Source of the DNA: Bacteroidota bacterium
Lineage (GTDB): Bacteria > Bacteroidota > Bacteroidia > Chitinophagales > LD1
DNA: 64,000 nt
Assembly (NCBI GenBank): GCA_016722375.1
Contig: JADKJG010000001.1
Coordinates: forward strand, 1 to 64,000
Reading direction: 5' to 3'
The translations under genes were made by a program, and so were the position numbers. The notes under the pieces were generated by a model, which was not told the DNA's origin, made no database searches, and saw only the letters and a list, made by a program, of their open reading frames with translations. Positions 36,766 to 47,400 of the stretch are shown in pieces. Within the stretch, counting starts at the first letter, position 1; every line of letters begins with the position of its first letter.

Positions 36766-38028
36766 TTATCTGTGTATTACTACGTATTTGGATTCGCGCT
36801 TGCCCGTTCCGTCGTTGTACTCGTAAATTAAATAGTACGTGCCATCAGGTAAAAGAGTACCCTGTTTGTTGTGGCCGTCCCAATCATTCCGGTAAGGCCC
36901 TTGACTGCTCCATACTTCGAGACCCCATCTGTTGAATACGCGAAGTTCTGCCTTCGGATAATCATCGTTGCACGGTATCTTGAATACATCATTCACCTCG
37001 TCCCCGTTCGGCGAAAATGCGTTCGGAATGAAGCAACGTACCGTATCAAGTACAGAAATAATGACTGTTGTAGTCGTACATCCATGAATGTTGCAAACCG
37101 TCAAACAAAAGGTGTCGTTACCGACAAAACTAGAATCTGGTGTATAAGTGAAACAAGTCTCCAAATTATCTACCGTTCCGTGAAGTGGCTCGCAAATATC
37201 CGTAATGCTCCAAGGCTTAACACTATTAATCAGACCTTCAAGGCATATAGTAAGAGGTGTATTGACGTAGGTAGTATCAATAATTGTATCAAGAATAGGA
37301 ATAGGACAATCCTGAATGTAGATAATTACCGATCCTTGATCACAAAAAGCAGGGACTCCATCGTCGCAGGTAGTATATTTGAATCGTACCGTACCTGTCA
37401 AATCGTTAGCAGAGAAAGTAATAATATCCTCTGTTACGTTGATAATTTCTCCCAAGGCACTTGGAACCGCATTAGTAATATCCGTAACTATAAGTCTATT
37501 TCCGGCAGATACGGTATCGTTCTTGGCAACAGAGATGTTAATGACATCGTTTTTACAGATGTATTGAGTGTCATTCATCGCGCCGACATAGCGACAAATA
37601 GCAACGATCACTGTAGCTGTATCACATAGTATCGGATTGCCATTATCACAAACTACATAACAGAAAGTATCTGGAGTCTGAGTAGATGCGCCCTCGCCCT
37701 GTACATACGTAATCGTGTTATCTTCATTAATAGTTGCCGTTCCGAATTTAGGAGGACAAGGTATCGCTTCAACCTTCAACTGATCGCCATCCACATCTTT
37801 ATCATTATCCAACACCCGGATAATGTTCTTAGCAAGACAAACTGTGTCTATGTCATCAACCGCTACCGGTGGATCATTAATAGGGCAAACATCTATGTAA
37901 ATATTTGCCGTATCGCAGGCGTTGTTACAACTCTTGGTACATACACGATACGTCACTGTATCCTGACCATTAAAGTCCTTATTCGGAGAATAGTTGACCG
38001 AGGAGCCAGATACAGTAGTTGGAACCAT
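36766..38028 (-). CDS. Giant T9SS type B surface protein, C-terminal fragment
   Basis: 420 codons of cadherin/VCBS-like tandem modules (YSPNKDFNGQDTVTYRVC, DTFCYVVCDNGNPILC), then the gliding-motility-associated (CHU_C, type B) sorting domain: CFIPNAFSPNGDEVNDVF, LRVFNRWGLEVW, LLPDGTYYLIYEYNDG. This tail sends the protein through T9SS with PorP/SprF help. It joins the next fragment (37953-39644) in a different frame; the lesion lies between 37953 and 38028. Confidence 0.85.
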   Translation of the reverse strand: MVPTTVSGSSVNYSPNKDFNGQDTVTYRVCTKSCNNACDTANIYIDVCPINDPPVAVDDIDTVCLAKNIIRVLDNDKDVDGDQLKVEAIPCPPKFGTATINEDNTITYVQGEGASTQTPDTFCYVVCDNGNPILCDTATVIVAICRYVGAMNDTQYICKNDVINISVAKNDTVSAGNRLIVTDITNAVPSALGEIINVTEDIITFSANDLTGTVRFKYTTCDDGVPAFCDQGSVIIYIQDCPIPILDTIIDTTYVNTPLTICLEGLINSVKPWSITDICEPLHGTVDNLETCFTYTPDSSFVGNDTFCLTVCNIHGCTTTTVIISVLDTVRCFIPNAFSPNGDEVNDVFKIPCNDDYPKAELRVFNRWGLEVWSSQGPYRNDWDGHNKQGTLLPDGTYYLIYEYNDGTGKRESKYVVIHR

Positions 38029-39644
38029 GACCAGGGATTAAGGATAGAAATGGTAGCAACCGAACTTTCAAAGTTTGAATCGTTAGTTAAGACGCTAATA
38101 GAAATCGGCCGCTCTTCGCAGGTACTGGCCGAATCATCCTGAGCAGTTGGCGCTTTGATAACATGTACAAAGACTGTATCTCTTGCTTCACAAAGCGAAG
38201 AACTGTTTACCGCAACAACATCCACATAGAAATCATTGTCAGGCGCTGTAAACGTAGCCGGATTTAATCCCGAGGCAAAAGGGAAGGAAGCGAAATCCTT
38301 ATACCATTGAATATTGGTAACATCAAGGCTATAGATTGCAGAAATTGTAACTAATTGTCCAGCGCAGACCGAATCGGCAGTGGCACTAATAGTCAATGTT
38401 GGTGTAGCCTTTACAGGAATTGTTATCTGAGCACTGCTCACACACCCGCCCTGACTGGTAAACGTATATGTAATTACGTTATTGCCAACAACAGCGTTCG
38501 CCGGAGTAAACAACCCGGTTGAGCTTACACCTGTACCACTAAAGGTTCCTCCCACTGGAGTTCCCGTCAAAGTTACATCGCTCTCTGATTTACAATATCC
38601 ACCCGGTTTATCGCCTCCGGCTATAGCGGCGACTGGAATCAAATCAATCATAATACAAATCGTAGTGTCATCGGCACAACCTGTTGCCGGATCTGTATAG
38701 GAGTATTTAATACAAGCCGTATTTCCAGCACCTACACAGGCAGGTTGGAAAATATTTCCTGTTACACATGGACCGGAGAAAGTCCCACCCAAAGGGGAAC
38801 CAGTTAAAGTGACATTTGGTGCGTTGGCACAGTAATTAGTGTTTAGTCCAGAAATACTGGCTACCGGAGAGGTATTAATTTTAACCTGAACCGTATCGCT
38901 CGACTGACAACCTCTAGAGTCCGTGCCAATCAACAAATAAGTGGTTGTAACCGTAGGACAAACATTAGGATTTGGAATTCCTTGAATTGGATCTGTTCCG
39001 CCTGACCACTGATAAGAATAAGGAGGTGAACCACCAGAAAGTGAAATTGTAGCGCCCAAGGTCACACATGATAACGACCCGGAACAGACTGCTGGAAGAT
39101 TACTAGGCTTGGCATTGGCAAATAGTGTATTAGGTAGAGTTGCTGCATTCAAACAATCAGTAGCCTTACATCCAAACGCATCGGCAACCGTAACACATAA
39201 TTGAGTGTTTTGGCCCAAACTATCCAAGATAGGATTAGCAACTGTGAAATCGTTCAATGCCACATTAAATGATGGGAACCATAAATAGGTATATGGACCA
39301 ACTGTTCCGGTGGCCGTAGGATTACCTCCTAAAACTGCGCTATCCGGAGCACAAGCATATATAGTAACATCAGGGCCAGCATTAGCAATAGGCAATAATC
39401 TCGCTGCAATACAAATAACATCTGAAGAAATACAACCCAAAGAGTCCGTTACAAAAATGGTATAACAACTATTGGTTGTAACATTCTGCACTATCGGGTT
39501 AGCAATAGAAGTACTATTTAATCCCGATGGAGGGCTCCATGAATAGGTATAATTACCAGTACCGCCATTGGCAACTGTGCTACCTCCCAAGGTAACAGAT
39601 GAGCCTGTACATACTGCCGTATCAATACCTGCATCTACCACCAT
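37953..39644 (-). CDS. Giant T9SS type B protein, Ig-like repeat fragment (563 codons)
   Basis: Repeats of about 85 residues of the form AGPDVTIYACAPDSAVLGG and ACIKYSYTDPATGCADDTT, typical of Bacteroidota PKD/Ig-like surface proteins. At its 3' end the sequence turns into IRTLMVRIQ out of frame, while the natural continuation lies in the 36766-38028 frame. No start codon of its own is plausible. Confidence 0.78.
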   Translation of the reverse strand: MVVDAGIDTAVCTGSSVTLGGSTVANGGTGNYTYSWSPPSGLNSTSIANPIVQNVTTNSCYTIFVTDSLGCISSDVICIAARLLPIANAGPDVTIYACAPDSAVLGGNPTATGTVGPYTYLWFPSFNVALNDFTVANPILDSLGQNTQLCVTVADAFGCKATDCLNAATLPNTLFANAKPSNLPAVCSGSLSCVTLGATISLSGGSPPYSYQWSGGTDPIQGIPNPNVCPTVTTTYLLIGTDSRGCQSSDTVQVKINTSPVASISGLNTNYCANAPNVTLTGSPLGGTFSGPCVTGNIFQPACVGAGNTACIKYSYTDPATGCADDTTICIMIDLIPVAAIAGGDKPGGYCKSESDVTLTGTPVGGTFSGTGVSSTGLFTPANAVVGNNVITYTFTSQGGCVSSAQITIPVKATPTLTISATADSVCAGQLVTISAIYSLDVTNIQWYKDFASFPFASGLNPATFTAPDNDFYVDVVAVNSSSLCEARDTVFVHVIKAPTAQDDSASTCEERPISISVLTNDSNFESSVATISILNPWSWFQLLYLAPRSTILRIRTLMVRIQ

Positions 39645-41206
39645 TTGGGGGAAACATTTATGGTTACTGAGTCAAAAGAACGGCATCCTAAATTATCTGT
39701 GACCTCCAATTGATAAGTAGTTGTAGCTAAAGGCAATGCACATGGATTGGCAATATTTGCATTGTTTAAACCGAGCGATGTAGACCACTGATATGTGTAT
39801 GGAGACTGACCACCAGCAGCCGTTGGATTTCCTCCAATCTGAACACAGGTGGCGCCATTGCCACAAATAGATTTATCAATTCCAGCATCAGCAACCAAAC
39901 TGGTTGGCAATACAGTAATAACTACCTGATCTGTTGAAGAGCATCCGGCTACATTGTCAATAACTTGAAGGGTAAACGTTGTGGTTGATTTAAGATTAGT
40001 TACAACAGGATGGGCTATGGATGTGCTATTTAAAACCGTGTCGCTTCCTACTACCTGAGGAGACCAAAGGTAAGTATAACTACCAGAGCCTCCAGTTGCA
40101 GTCGGCGAACCGCCTAATATAGCCGAGGAGCCGATACAATCGGTAATGGACTGATCTTGTCCTGCATTGACAACTGGATTTGGATTTACAACGACACTAA
40201 TTGTTGAACTCGCATTACAACCTAAAGAATCAGTTACCACAACGGTATATGCAGTAGTTCCTGTTGGACAAACTATCGGATTAGCACCCGTAGTTGGCGT
40301 TTGAAAAGAACTAGGTGGCGACCAGTTATAAGTCAAAGTACCCGTTCCTCCCAAACCAGTTGGAGAAGCACCAATCGTCACACAAGATCCAGAACAAATA
40401 GCAGTATCCATTCCTGAATTTGCAGTCGGAGTCGGGCTGACATTAATGCGAACTGTATCCGTAGCCGAACAACCTTTACTATCAGTCACCACCAATGTAT
40501 AGGTAGTTGATACGCCTGGTGTGGCAATAGGGTTTGGACTTGATGAATTGCTCAAAGCAGTGTTCGGAAGCCACGTAAATGTGTACGGTGGTATCCCACC
40601 AATAACGACTGGACTTCCGCCAAGCTGTACTCCAACAGAAGAACCAAGACAATAAGAAGCACCGTTGCCGGCAAAGGCAGACAATGAACTTCCTGTAACT
40701 GCAATAAATACTTGGTCAGTTGCAGAACAACCTATTGCATCTGTGACGGTCAATGTAATAATCACATCGCTACCCAAATTTTTCACATAAGGATTAGCAG
40801 AGCCCGACATTGTGACAGGTGCTGACCAAGAATATGTATAGCCCGGAGTTCCCCCAGAAGCGGTTGGAGAAGCCCCTAACCGCACACTATCAGCAGAGCA
40901 AGAAACCATTGACTTATCTAATCCTGCATCCGCTATCGGATTAGGACTAGGGGTAACGGTAATGTCATCTGATGAAGCACAACCTTTGCTATCGGTCACC
41001 ACCAACTGATAGGTAGTCACCACCGTAGGAGATGCCCCTGGATTGGATACACTCGACGAGCTTAGGCCAAGGCTTGGATCCCAACTGTAGGTGTATGGAA
41101 CTGTGCCAGACGAAGCACTTGGGCTGCCGCCAATTATCACGGTCTTGCCGCTACATACATTCGTATCTACACCCGCATTCGCCACCGGCTTCGGATTAAT
41201 CGTCAC
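39635..41206 (-). CDS. Giant T9SS type B protein, Ig-like repeat fragment (523 codons)
   Basis: Six or so modules with the signature DTAICSGSCVTIGASPTGLG, YTYSWSP and SKGCSATDTV. It overlaps its downstream fragment by 10 bases and its upstream fragment by 11, placing one-base lesions near 39635-39644 and 41196-41206. Confidence 0.78.
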   Translation of the reverse strand: MTINPKPVANAGVDTNVCSGKTVIIGGSPSASSGTVPYTYSWDPSLGLSSSSVSNPGASPTVVTTYQLVVTDSKGCASSDDITVTPSPNPIADAGLDKSMVSCSADSVRLGASPTASGGTPGYTYSWSAPVTMSGSANPYVKNLGSDVIITLTVTDAIGCSATDQVFIAVTGSSLSAFAGNGASYCLGSSVGVQLGGSPVVIGGIPPYTFTWLPNTALSNSSSPNPIATPGVSTTYTLVVTDSKGCSATDTVRINVSPTPTANSGMDTAICSGSCVTIGASPTGLGGTGTLTYNWSPPSSFQTPTTGANPIVCPTGTTAYTVVVTDSLGCNASSTISVVVNPNPVVNAGQDQSITDCIGSSAILGGSPTATGGSGSYTYLWSPQVVGSDTVLNSTSIAHPVVTNLKSTTTFTLQVIDNVAGCSSTDQVVITVLPTSLVADAGIDKSICGNGATCVQIGGNPTAAGGQSPYTYQWSTSLGLNNANIANPCALPLATTTYQLEVTDNLGCRSFDSVTINVSPKWW

Positions 41207-41693
41207 AAATACTGCATCCGTAGCCGTACAGCCCTTTGCTGTCTGTTACCGTAACTGTGTAGTTCTCACTGCTCTGATTACATGCTACCGGATTTGATGT
41301 GCTGTTGCTGCTTAATGAACCTCCTGTCCAGCTATATGTGTATGGTGGAATTCCGCCAACTACTGTCGGAAAGGATCCTAACTGAACGCAGTTGCCAGAA
41401 CATACTTCTTTGTCTTCTCCCGCATCTACCGATAAAGTAGTGGTGACCACATTCACCGTTACAAAATCAACCGATGAACATCCGCTGGCATCTGTTACTG
41501 TCAATCCATAAACCGTCGTTGTTGCTAAGCCTTTAACTATTGGGTTAGCTATATTGGTAGCGCTCAATGCCGTACCAGGTGACCAACTGTATGAGTAGGC
41601 ACCCGTTCCGCCTGTCGCCGCCGGATTGTCACCAATCGTAATGCTGTCCCCAGAACATAAGCTCAACGATTTGTCTGCGCCTGCTTGTGCCAC
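41196..41693 (-). CDS. Giant T9SS type B protein, Ig-like repeat fragment (165 codons)
   Basis: Two Ig-like modules (AGADKSLSLCSGDSITIG; AGEDKEVCSGNCVQLGSFP). It ends with GLYGYGCSICDD where the frame is lost in a run that should read KGCTATDAVFV, at about 41225. Confidence 0.75.
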   Translation of the reverse strand: MAQAGADKSLSLCSGDSITIGDNPAATGGTGAYSYSWSPGTALSATNIANPIVKGLATTTVYGLTVTDASGCSSVDFVTVNVVTTTLSVDAGEDKEVCSGNCVQLGSFPTVVGGIPPYTYSWTGGSLSSNSTSNPVACNQSSENYTVTVTDSKGLYGYGCSICDD

Positions 41694-41758
41694 CGGGTTA
41701 GGACGAACCGCATCTAAAATGTCATCTGTTGCTGTGCAACCTAAACCATCTGTTATCG

Positions 41759-42406
41759 TCAGCGTATAGCTCGTCGAGTTGGAAGGGTTGCCGTAGGTCG
41801 TTCAACAAATGCATTGCTTAATCCAATGCTCGGTGACCAAGTATAGCTATAAGCTCCTGTACCTCCTGATGCTACATTCGCTCCTCCCAGTGCTATTCCT
41901 GTCCCGCACAAACTGGAGGTATCTGTTCCTGCATCTGCTACCGGTGACGGGAATACGTAAAGGGTTACGGAATCAATCGTCTGACATCCTTTCGCATCGG
42001 TAACCGTCAGATGGTAGGTCGTTGTTTGTGATGGATATGCTAAAGGGTTCGCCGGATCGGAAAGATCCAGAGTGCTGTCCGGTGACCAAGTGTATGAATA
42101 TGGTAAGAATCCACCCATTGCTGTTGGAATACCACCCAATCTTACACTCGCTCCCGCAAAACGACATATCGTATCGGTTACTCCTGCTTCAGCAGTCAGG
42201 GAACTTGGCACAACCAGTAGGTTCACCGCATCTGTCGCAGTACATAAGTTGATATCCGTCACCATTACCGTATAGGTAGCAGATGCCAATAAAGCACAGG
42301 CTTCCGGATTGGATATATCGGTTGCACTCAAATTGGTCGAGGGATTCCATGAGTAAGTGTATGGACCCACACCGCCTGTTGCCGTCGGAGAGCCACCGAG
42401 GATCAC
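41759..42406 (-). CDS. Giant T9SS type B protein, Ig-like repeat fragment (215 codons)
   Basis: Modules beginning MILGGSPTATGG and AGVTDTICRFAGASVRLGG. The frame ends RPTATLPTRRAIR near 41795, where the parallel repeats have a VTDGLGCTATDD-like strand, so an indel is expected at 41760-41800. Confidence 0.75.
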   Translation of the reverse strand: MILGGSPTATGGVGPYTYSWNPSTNLSATDISNPEACALLASATYTVMVTDINLCTATDAVNLLVVPSSLTAEAGVTDTICRFAGASVRLGGIPTAMGGFLPYSYTWSPDSTLDLSDPANPLAYPSQTTTYHLTVTDAKGCQTIDSVTLYVFPSPVADAGTDTSSLCGTGIALGGANVASGGTGAYSYTWSPSIGLSNAFVERPTATLPTRRAIR

Positions 42407-43107
42407 ACAGCTTGCGCTACATGCGTTGACCTGTGCATCTGTTCCTGCATTACTACTGGGTTCGGACGGACAATAACGGTCACATTCGAATTACTCGTGC
42501 AGCCATTAAGATCTGTTCCTAATAATATGTAAGTAGCGGTTCCCGCAGGGCTTACTAAAGGATTAGCGACCGGCAATGTACCACCCACACTCCACGAGTA
42601 GGTATAAGGCCCGGTGCCGCCACTTGCTGAAGGACTGCCTCCAATGTTTACATTCTGTCCCGCACAGATAGCGGTATCTACTCCTGCGCTTGCCTGTGGG
42701 TTGGCGTGAACAGTTATCGTAGCCGAAGCGCTGGCTATACAGCCAGAGGCATCGGTCACTGTCACCGTATATATATAAGACCCTGCTGTATTCGGATTCA
42801 CTGTTACTACTTGTGTATTGGTCGCTGTGATGTTCGATCCGCTCCAGCTATAGCCGGAGGCCGTTGATCCTCCTGATATGTTGGCCGTCAGGTTGACACT
42901 ACTGCCGCTGTTCGCACACCAAGAAGTATTGCCGCTAGCACTTATGCTTGCCAAAGGCGGACTATTGGTCACTGTCACTAACACCGCATCACTGGCAGAA
43001 CATAAATTTCCATCAGTAACTACTACGGTATAGGTTTCTGTAGCCGTGATCCCTGTACAATTGGATTGGATATGCTTGTAGAGGATATTCCTCCCGTTGG
43101 AGACCAT
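42403..43107 (-). CDS. Giant T9SS type B protein, Ig-like repeat fragment (234 codons)
   Basis: Contains the module ASISASGNTSWCANSGSSVN, also present almost unchanged in the next fragment upstream, and AGVDTAICAGQNVNIGGSPS. The 3' end reads VVMQEQMHRSTHVAQAV, out of frame for the expected NAGTDAQVNACSASCVILGG; lesion near 42440-42455. Confidence 0.75.
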   Translation of the reverse strand: MVSNGRNILYKHIQSNCTGITATETYTVVVTDGNLCSASDAVLVTVTNSPPLASISASGNTSWCANSGSSVNLTANISGGSTASGYSWSGSNITATNTQVVTVNPNTAGSYIYTVTVTDASGCIASASATITVHANPQASAGVDTAICAGQNVNIGGSPSASGGTGPYTYSWSVGGTLPVANPLVSPAGTATYILLGTDLNGCTSNSNVTVIVRPNPVVMQEQMHRSTHVAQAV

Positions 43108-44363
43108 ACATAAATATAGGATCCACCACTTCCAACAGATGCTGTCGGACTGCCGCCTATCTGGATTCCTCCAGGACTACAGAAAGGTAGTGTTACATCA
43201 ATACCTGCATTTGCTATCGGGTTATTGTTTACGTTGACGGTCGTACTAGCTGTAGCTGTACAGCCATTTGAGTCGGTCACTAATACTGCATAAGCAGTCA
43301 TAGCCGTTGGACTGACCATCGGATTAGCTACCGATGACGCTCCGTTGTTCCATGAATAAGTATAAGGGATGGTGCCGCCACTTGCCGTTGGAGAACCGCC
43401 CAGAACAGTACTCTGTCCAGAGCAAATTGCCGTATCTATATGTGTATTTGCAAGTGGAGTATTATGTACCCGAATCGTTTGAGTGGCTGAAGCCGTACAA
43501 TTAGACGCATCGGTAATGGTTACTGAATAGTTATAAGAACCCGCAGTTCCAGGATTCACCGTTGCTACTTGTGCGTTCGTCGGTGTAATGCTCGAACCGC
43601 TCCAGTTATATCCAAAAGGCCCATTGCCTCCTGATACGCTTGCTGTTAGATTGACACTGCTACCGCTGTTCGCACACCAAGAAGTATTGCCACTGGCACT
43701 GATACTTGCCAACGGTGGACTGTTTGATAATGTTACTGATACCACATCACTGGCAGAACATGAATTTCCGTCAATCACTAATACCGTATAGTTGTCTGAA
43801 GCAGTTAGTCCCTGTACCACAGGATTGGATATGCCGGTGGATGACAAGCCTCCCGATGGAGACCATGTATAGGTATAGGATCCGCCACTTCCTCCGGAAG
43901 CCGTTGGGCTGCCTCCTAACTGAATTCCTGTAGGACTACAAGCCGGAAGTACCACATCCAAACCGGCATTGACCACTGGTTTTGAATTTACATTAACTGA
44001 AGTGCTGGCAGTGGATGTACATCCATTTGAGTCAGTCACTAACACTACATAAGCAGTTGTTCCCGAAGGATTTACTACCGGATTAGCTATCGGTGAGGCC
44101 CCATTGTTCCAAGAATAAGTGAATGGAGAGCTGCCGCCAGATGCCGTCGGTGAACCGCCTAGGGTTACACTCTCTCCCGCACATATCGTATGAGTCGGAT
44201 TGCCCGCATCTGCTACAACTTCGGGGAATACACGTACAGGTATCGAATTGCCTGCCTGACAGCCTGTCGCATCAGTTAAGACAGCAGAATACAAATACGT
44301 TCCAGATAAAGTTGGATTAACCGTGGTAAAAACCAGTATCCACTTAAGAATTGTCCTATCCAT
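43023..44363 (-). CDS. Giant T9SS type B protein, Ig-like repeat fragment (446 codons)
   Basis: Five Ig-like modules, including a near-duplicate of the module in the next fragment (ASISASGNTSWCANSGSSVN). The first codons (MDRTILKWILVFT) are out of frame relative to the upstream fragment; the break lies between 44330 and 44420. The 3' break is near 43023-43060. Confidence 0.77.
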   Translation of the reverse strand: MDRTILKWILVFTTVNPTLSGTYLYSAVLTDATGCQAGNSIPVRVFPEVVADAGNPTHTICAGESVTLGGSPTASGGSSPFTYSWNNGASPIANPVVNPSGTTAYVVLVTDSNGCTSTASTSVNVNSKPVVNAGLDVVLPACSPTGIQLGGSPTASGGSGGSYTYTWSPSGGLSSTGISNPVVQGLTASDNYTVLVIDGNSCSASDVVSVTLSNSPPLASISASGNTSWCANSGSSVNLTASVSGGNGPFGYNWSGSSITPTNAQVATVNPGTAGSYNYSVTITDASNCTASATQTIRVHNTPLANTHIDTAICSGQSTVLGGSPTASGGTIPYTYSWNNGASSVANPMVSPTAMTAYAVLVTDSNGCTATASTTVNVNNNPIANAGIDVTLPFCSPGGIQIGGSPTASVGSGGSYIYVWSPTGGISSTSISNPIVQGSRLQKPIP

Positions 44364-44412
44364 TTTATGCTATAAGGAGTGGTACCTCCCAAAGGTATAG
44401 CCGTGAATGTAA

Positions 44413-47400
44413 CTAAACGCCGGTACCTTCGCACCAGAAAAGTGGGGTGTTAGGAGCTATAGTAACTTGAAGCGAAGAACCCGTTACATCTACAAATACA
44501 ATATCGGAAGCACTACAACCATTTGCATCGGTAACCGTTACCGTATAATTGGTCGGAGAGCCTATTCCGGCTACCGAAGGATTGGCTGTCGTGTCAGATG
44601 TTAATCCTGAAGGAGGAGACCATGCATAGCTGTAAGGGGAAGTTCCGCCCGTTGCCGTCGGAGATCCACCTAACACCGCTCCGGACACACTACACGAAGG
44701 AATCGTTTTGTCCATCCCTGCATTCGCTGTCACACCCGTGTTCACCGTTACACTCGTAGTAGCAGTTCCCGAGCATCCAAACGCATCGGTAATGGTCACA
44801 TTATATGTTCCCGCTTTTGATAAGTCAGCACTCGTAATATCCGGATTCTGTAAGCCACTCGCGAATGATGGACCTGACCAGGTAAATGTATAGGTCGGTG
44901 TACCACCTCCGGGGCTAGAGTTCAAATTGATTGTTCCTCCGGCGCAGACCGGAGAGTTACTACCCGCTGTTACACTCAATGCCGGTTGTACCGTAATAAA
45001 GTTGGTAGAAGCACTTGCCGTACATCCATTGTTATCTGTCAATGCTACCTGATATATACCACTCATCAAGGTAGTGGCATTAGAAATACTTGGATTCTGA
45101 GTTAAGTTAGAAAAAGATTGAGGGCCTGACCACACATAAGTATAGCCTGGCGTACCTCCTGATGGAGTCGAGGTCAGCAGGATGGTAGTTCCGGCACAAT
45201 ACGAAGCACTCGAACTTCCTGCCGTAACCGATGGCAGTGGATTGACCACTACATTCACCGATAAAGAAGCAGCCGAAGTACATCCTGCCGGACTGCTCTG
45301 AGTCACGGTATAGTTACCCGCCATCGAAGCATTGACATTGTTTCTGTTGATTGGATTGCCACTCTGTGTAAAGGCATTAGGACCGCCCCAGTTGAACGTG
45401 TTTCCTACATCTCCGTCAGCACTTAGTGTCAGCGTTTGACCGGCACACAGTGGGTTAGGATTTGCCGCTACATTGGTTGGAGCCGTTGGAGTAGCATTTA
45501 CTACTAAAGAAGCAGAGTTAGCGGATGGTGAAGTACAGCCCGTAACCGTTTGGGTCACACTATATATTCCCGCCATCGCTAAGGTTACATTATTTCTGGT
45601 TACCGGATTACCATTCAAGGTAGCTCCATCCGGAGTGGTCCAAGTGAACGTCGCACCGCCTTGACCTATAGCAGATAGCGTAATATCATTTCCTGTACAG
45701 ATAGGATTCGGAGAGACCGTTACTCCGGTTGGTGCCAGTGGGGTAGGGGTTACTACTAAGTTCAAAGCCGCCGAAGGGGCTGAGTTACAACCCAATACAG
45801 TTTGGATCACGGTATAGTTACCGCCCATAGCTAGTGTTACACTGTTTCTTGTTAAAGGATTGCCCGTCGGATTAAGTCCATCCGGTGTCGTCCACGTAAA
45901 TGTAGCGCCACCTTGTCCGCTTGCCGTCAGGGTAACATCATTACCTGTACAGATTGGATTAGGTAATGCATCTAAACTGGTTGGAGGAGCTGGGGTAGTA
46001 TTGACTACCAACGATGCAGAGTTTGCCGATGGTGACGTACAACCCGTAACTGTTTGGGTCACACTATATACGCCTGCCATCGCTAAGGTTACATTGTTTC
46101 TTCCTACCACTTTGCCATTCAATATCGGTCCATCAGGTGTCGTCCAAGTGAATGAGGCACCACCTTGACCCGTAGCAGATAAGGTAATGCTGTCTCCGGT
46201 ACATACCGGAGTCGGAGAGACCGTTACTCCAGTTGGAGCTAATGGATTGGCATTCACCACTAAGGATGCCGAATTAGCGGATGGGGAGGTACAGCCCGTA
46301 ACCGTTTGGGTGACACTATATACGCCCGCCATCGCTAAGGTTACGTTGTTTCTGGTTACCGGATTGCCACTCAAAGTAGGTCCATCCGGTGTTGTCCACG
46401 TAAAGGCGGCACCACCAATACCTGTGGCAGATAGCGTAATATCAGCGCCCACACATACCGGACTCGGAGATACCGTTACTCCGGTTGGTGCAGATGGAGT
46501 GGAAGTTACTACTAAGTTAAGGGCTGCTGATGAGGCCGAAGGACAGCCCAACACAGTTTGGGTCACAGTATAGTTACCGCCCATAGCCAGTGTTACATTG
46601 TTTCTTGTTAAAGGATTGTTCGTAGGATTGAGTCCATCCGGTGTTGTCCAAGTGAAGGCAGCGCCTACTTGCCCGCTTGCCGTTATCGTTACAGAATTAC
46701 CCGTACATATAGGATTGGAGGATGCATTCAAACTAGTTGGTGCAGCCGGGGTAGCATTCACTACTAATGAAGCAGAGTTCGCCGATGGCGATGAACATCC
46801 ATTCACTGTCTGAGTTACACTATAAACACCCGCCATCGCTAAGGTTACATTGTTTCTGTTTACCGGACTGCCATTCAATATCGGTCCATCAGGGGTTGTC
46901 CATGTGAACGTGGCACCAACCTGACCTGTAGCAGATAAGGTAATACTGTTTCCACTACATACCGGACTCGGAGATACTGTTACTCCGGTTGGAGCATTCG
47001 GCGTGGCGATAATTGTGATATTTATGGTTGCCACCGTGGCCGTACATCCGGCTAAAGTGATTTCTGTCAATGAATATAACCCACCCATACCTACGGTTAT
47101 GTTATTTCGGTTTACTACCGCCGTATTATTGGCCGTAAATCCTCCCGGACCCGTCCAGTTAAAGGTAGAGCCCACCTGTCCGTTCGCTGTCAACTGCATG
47201 TTTTGACCAGCGCATAAAGTATCGTTGGGCAGTACGGAAATAGTAGGTTTTGGTGGAGACGGTGGATCAACTAAAACAAAAGGTCCCTTAATTGTGTCGC
47301 CACATCCAGGGTTGGTCGCATGAAACACCCATATACTGTCATAAGACCCTGCAATAAGATTTGGTATCACTAAATTCCCCACACCATTAGTGGTAACAGA

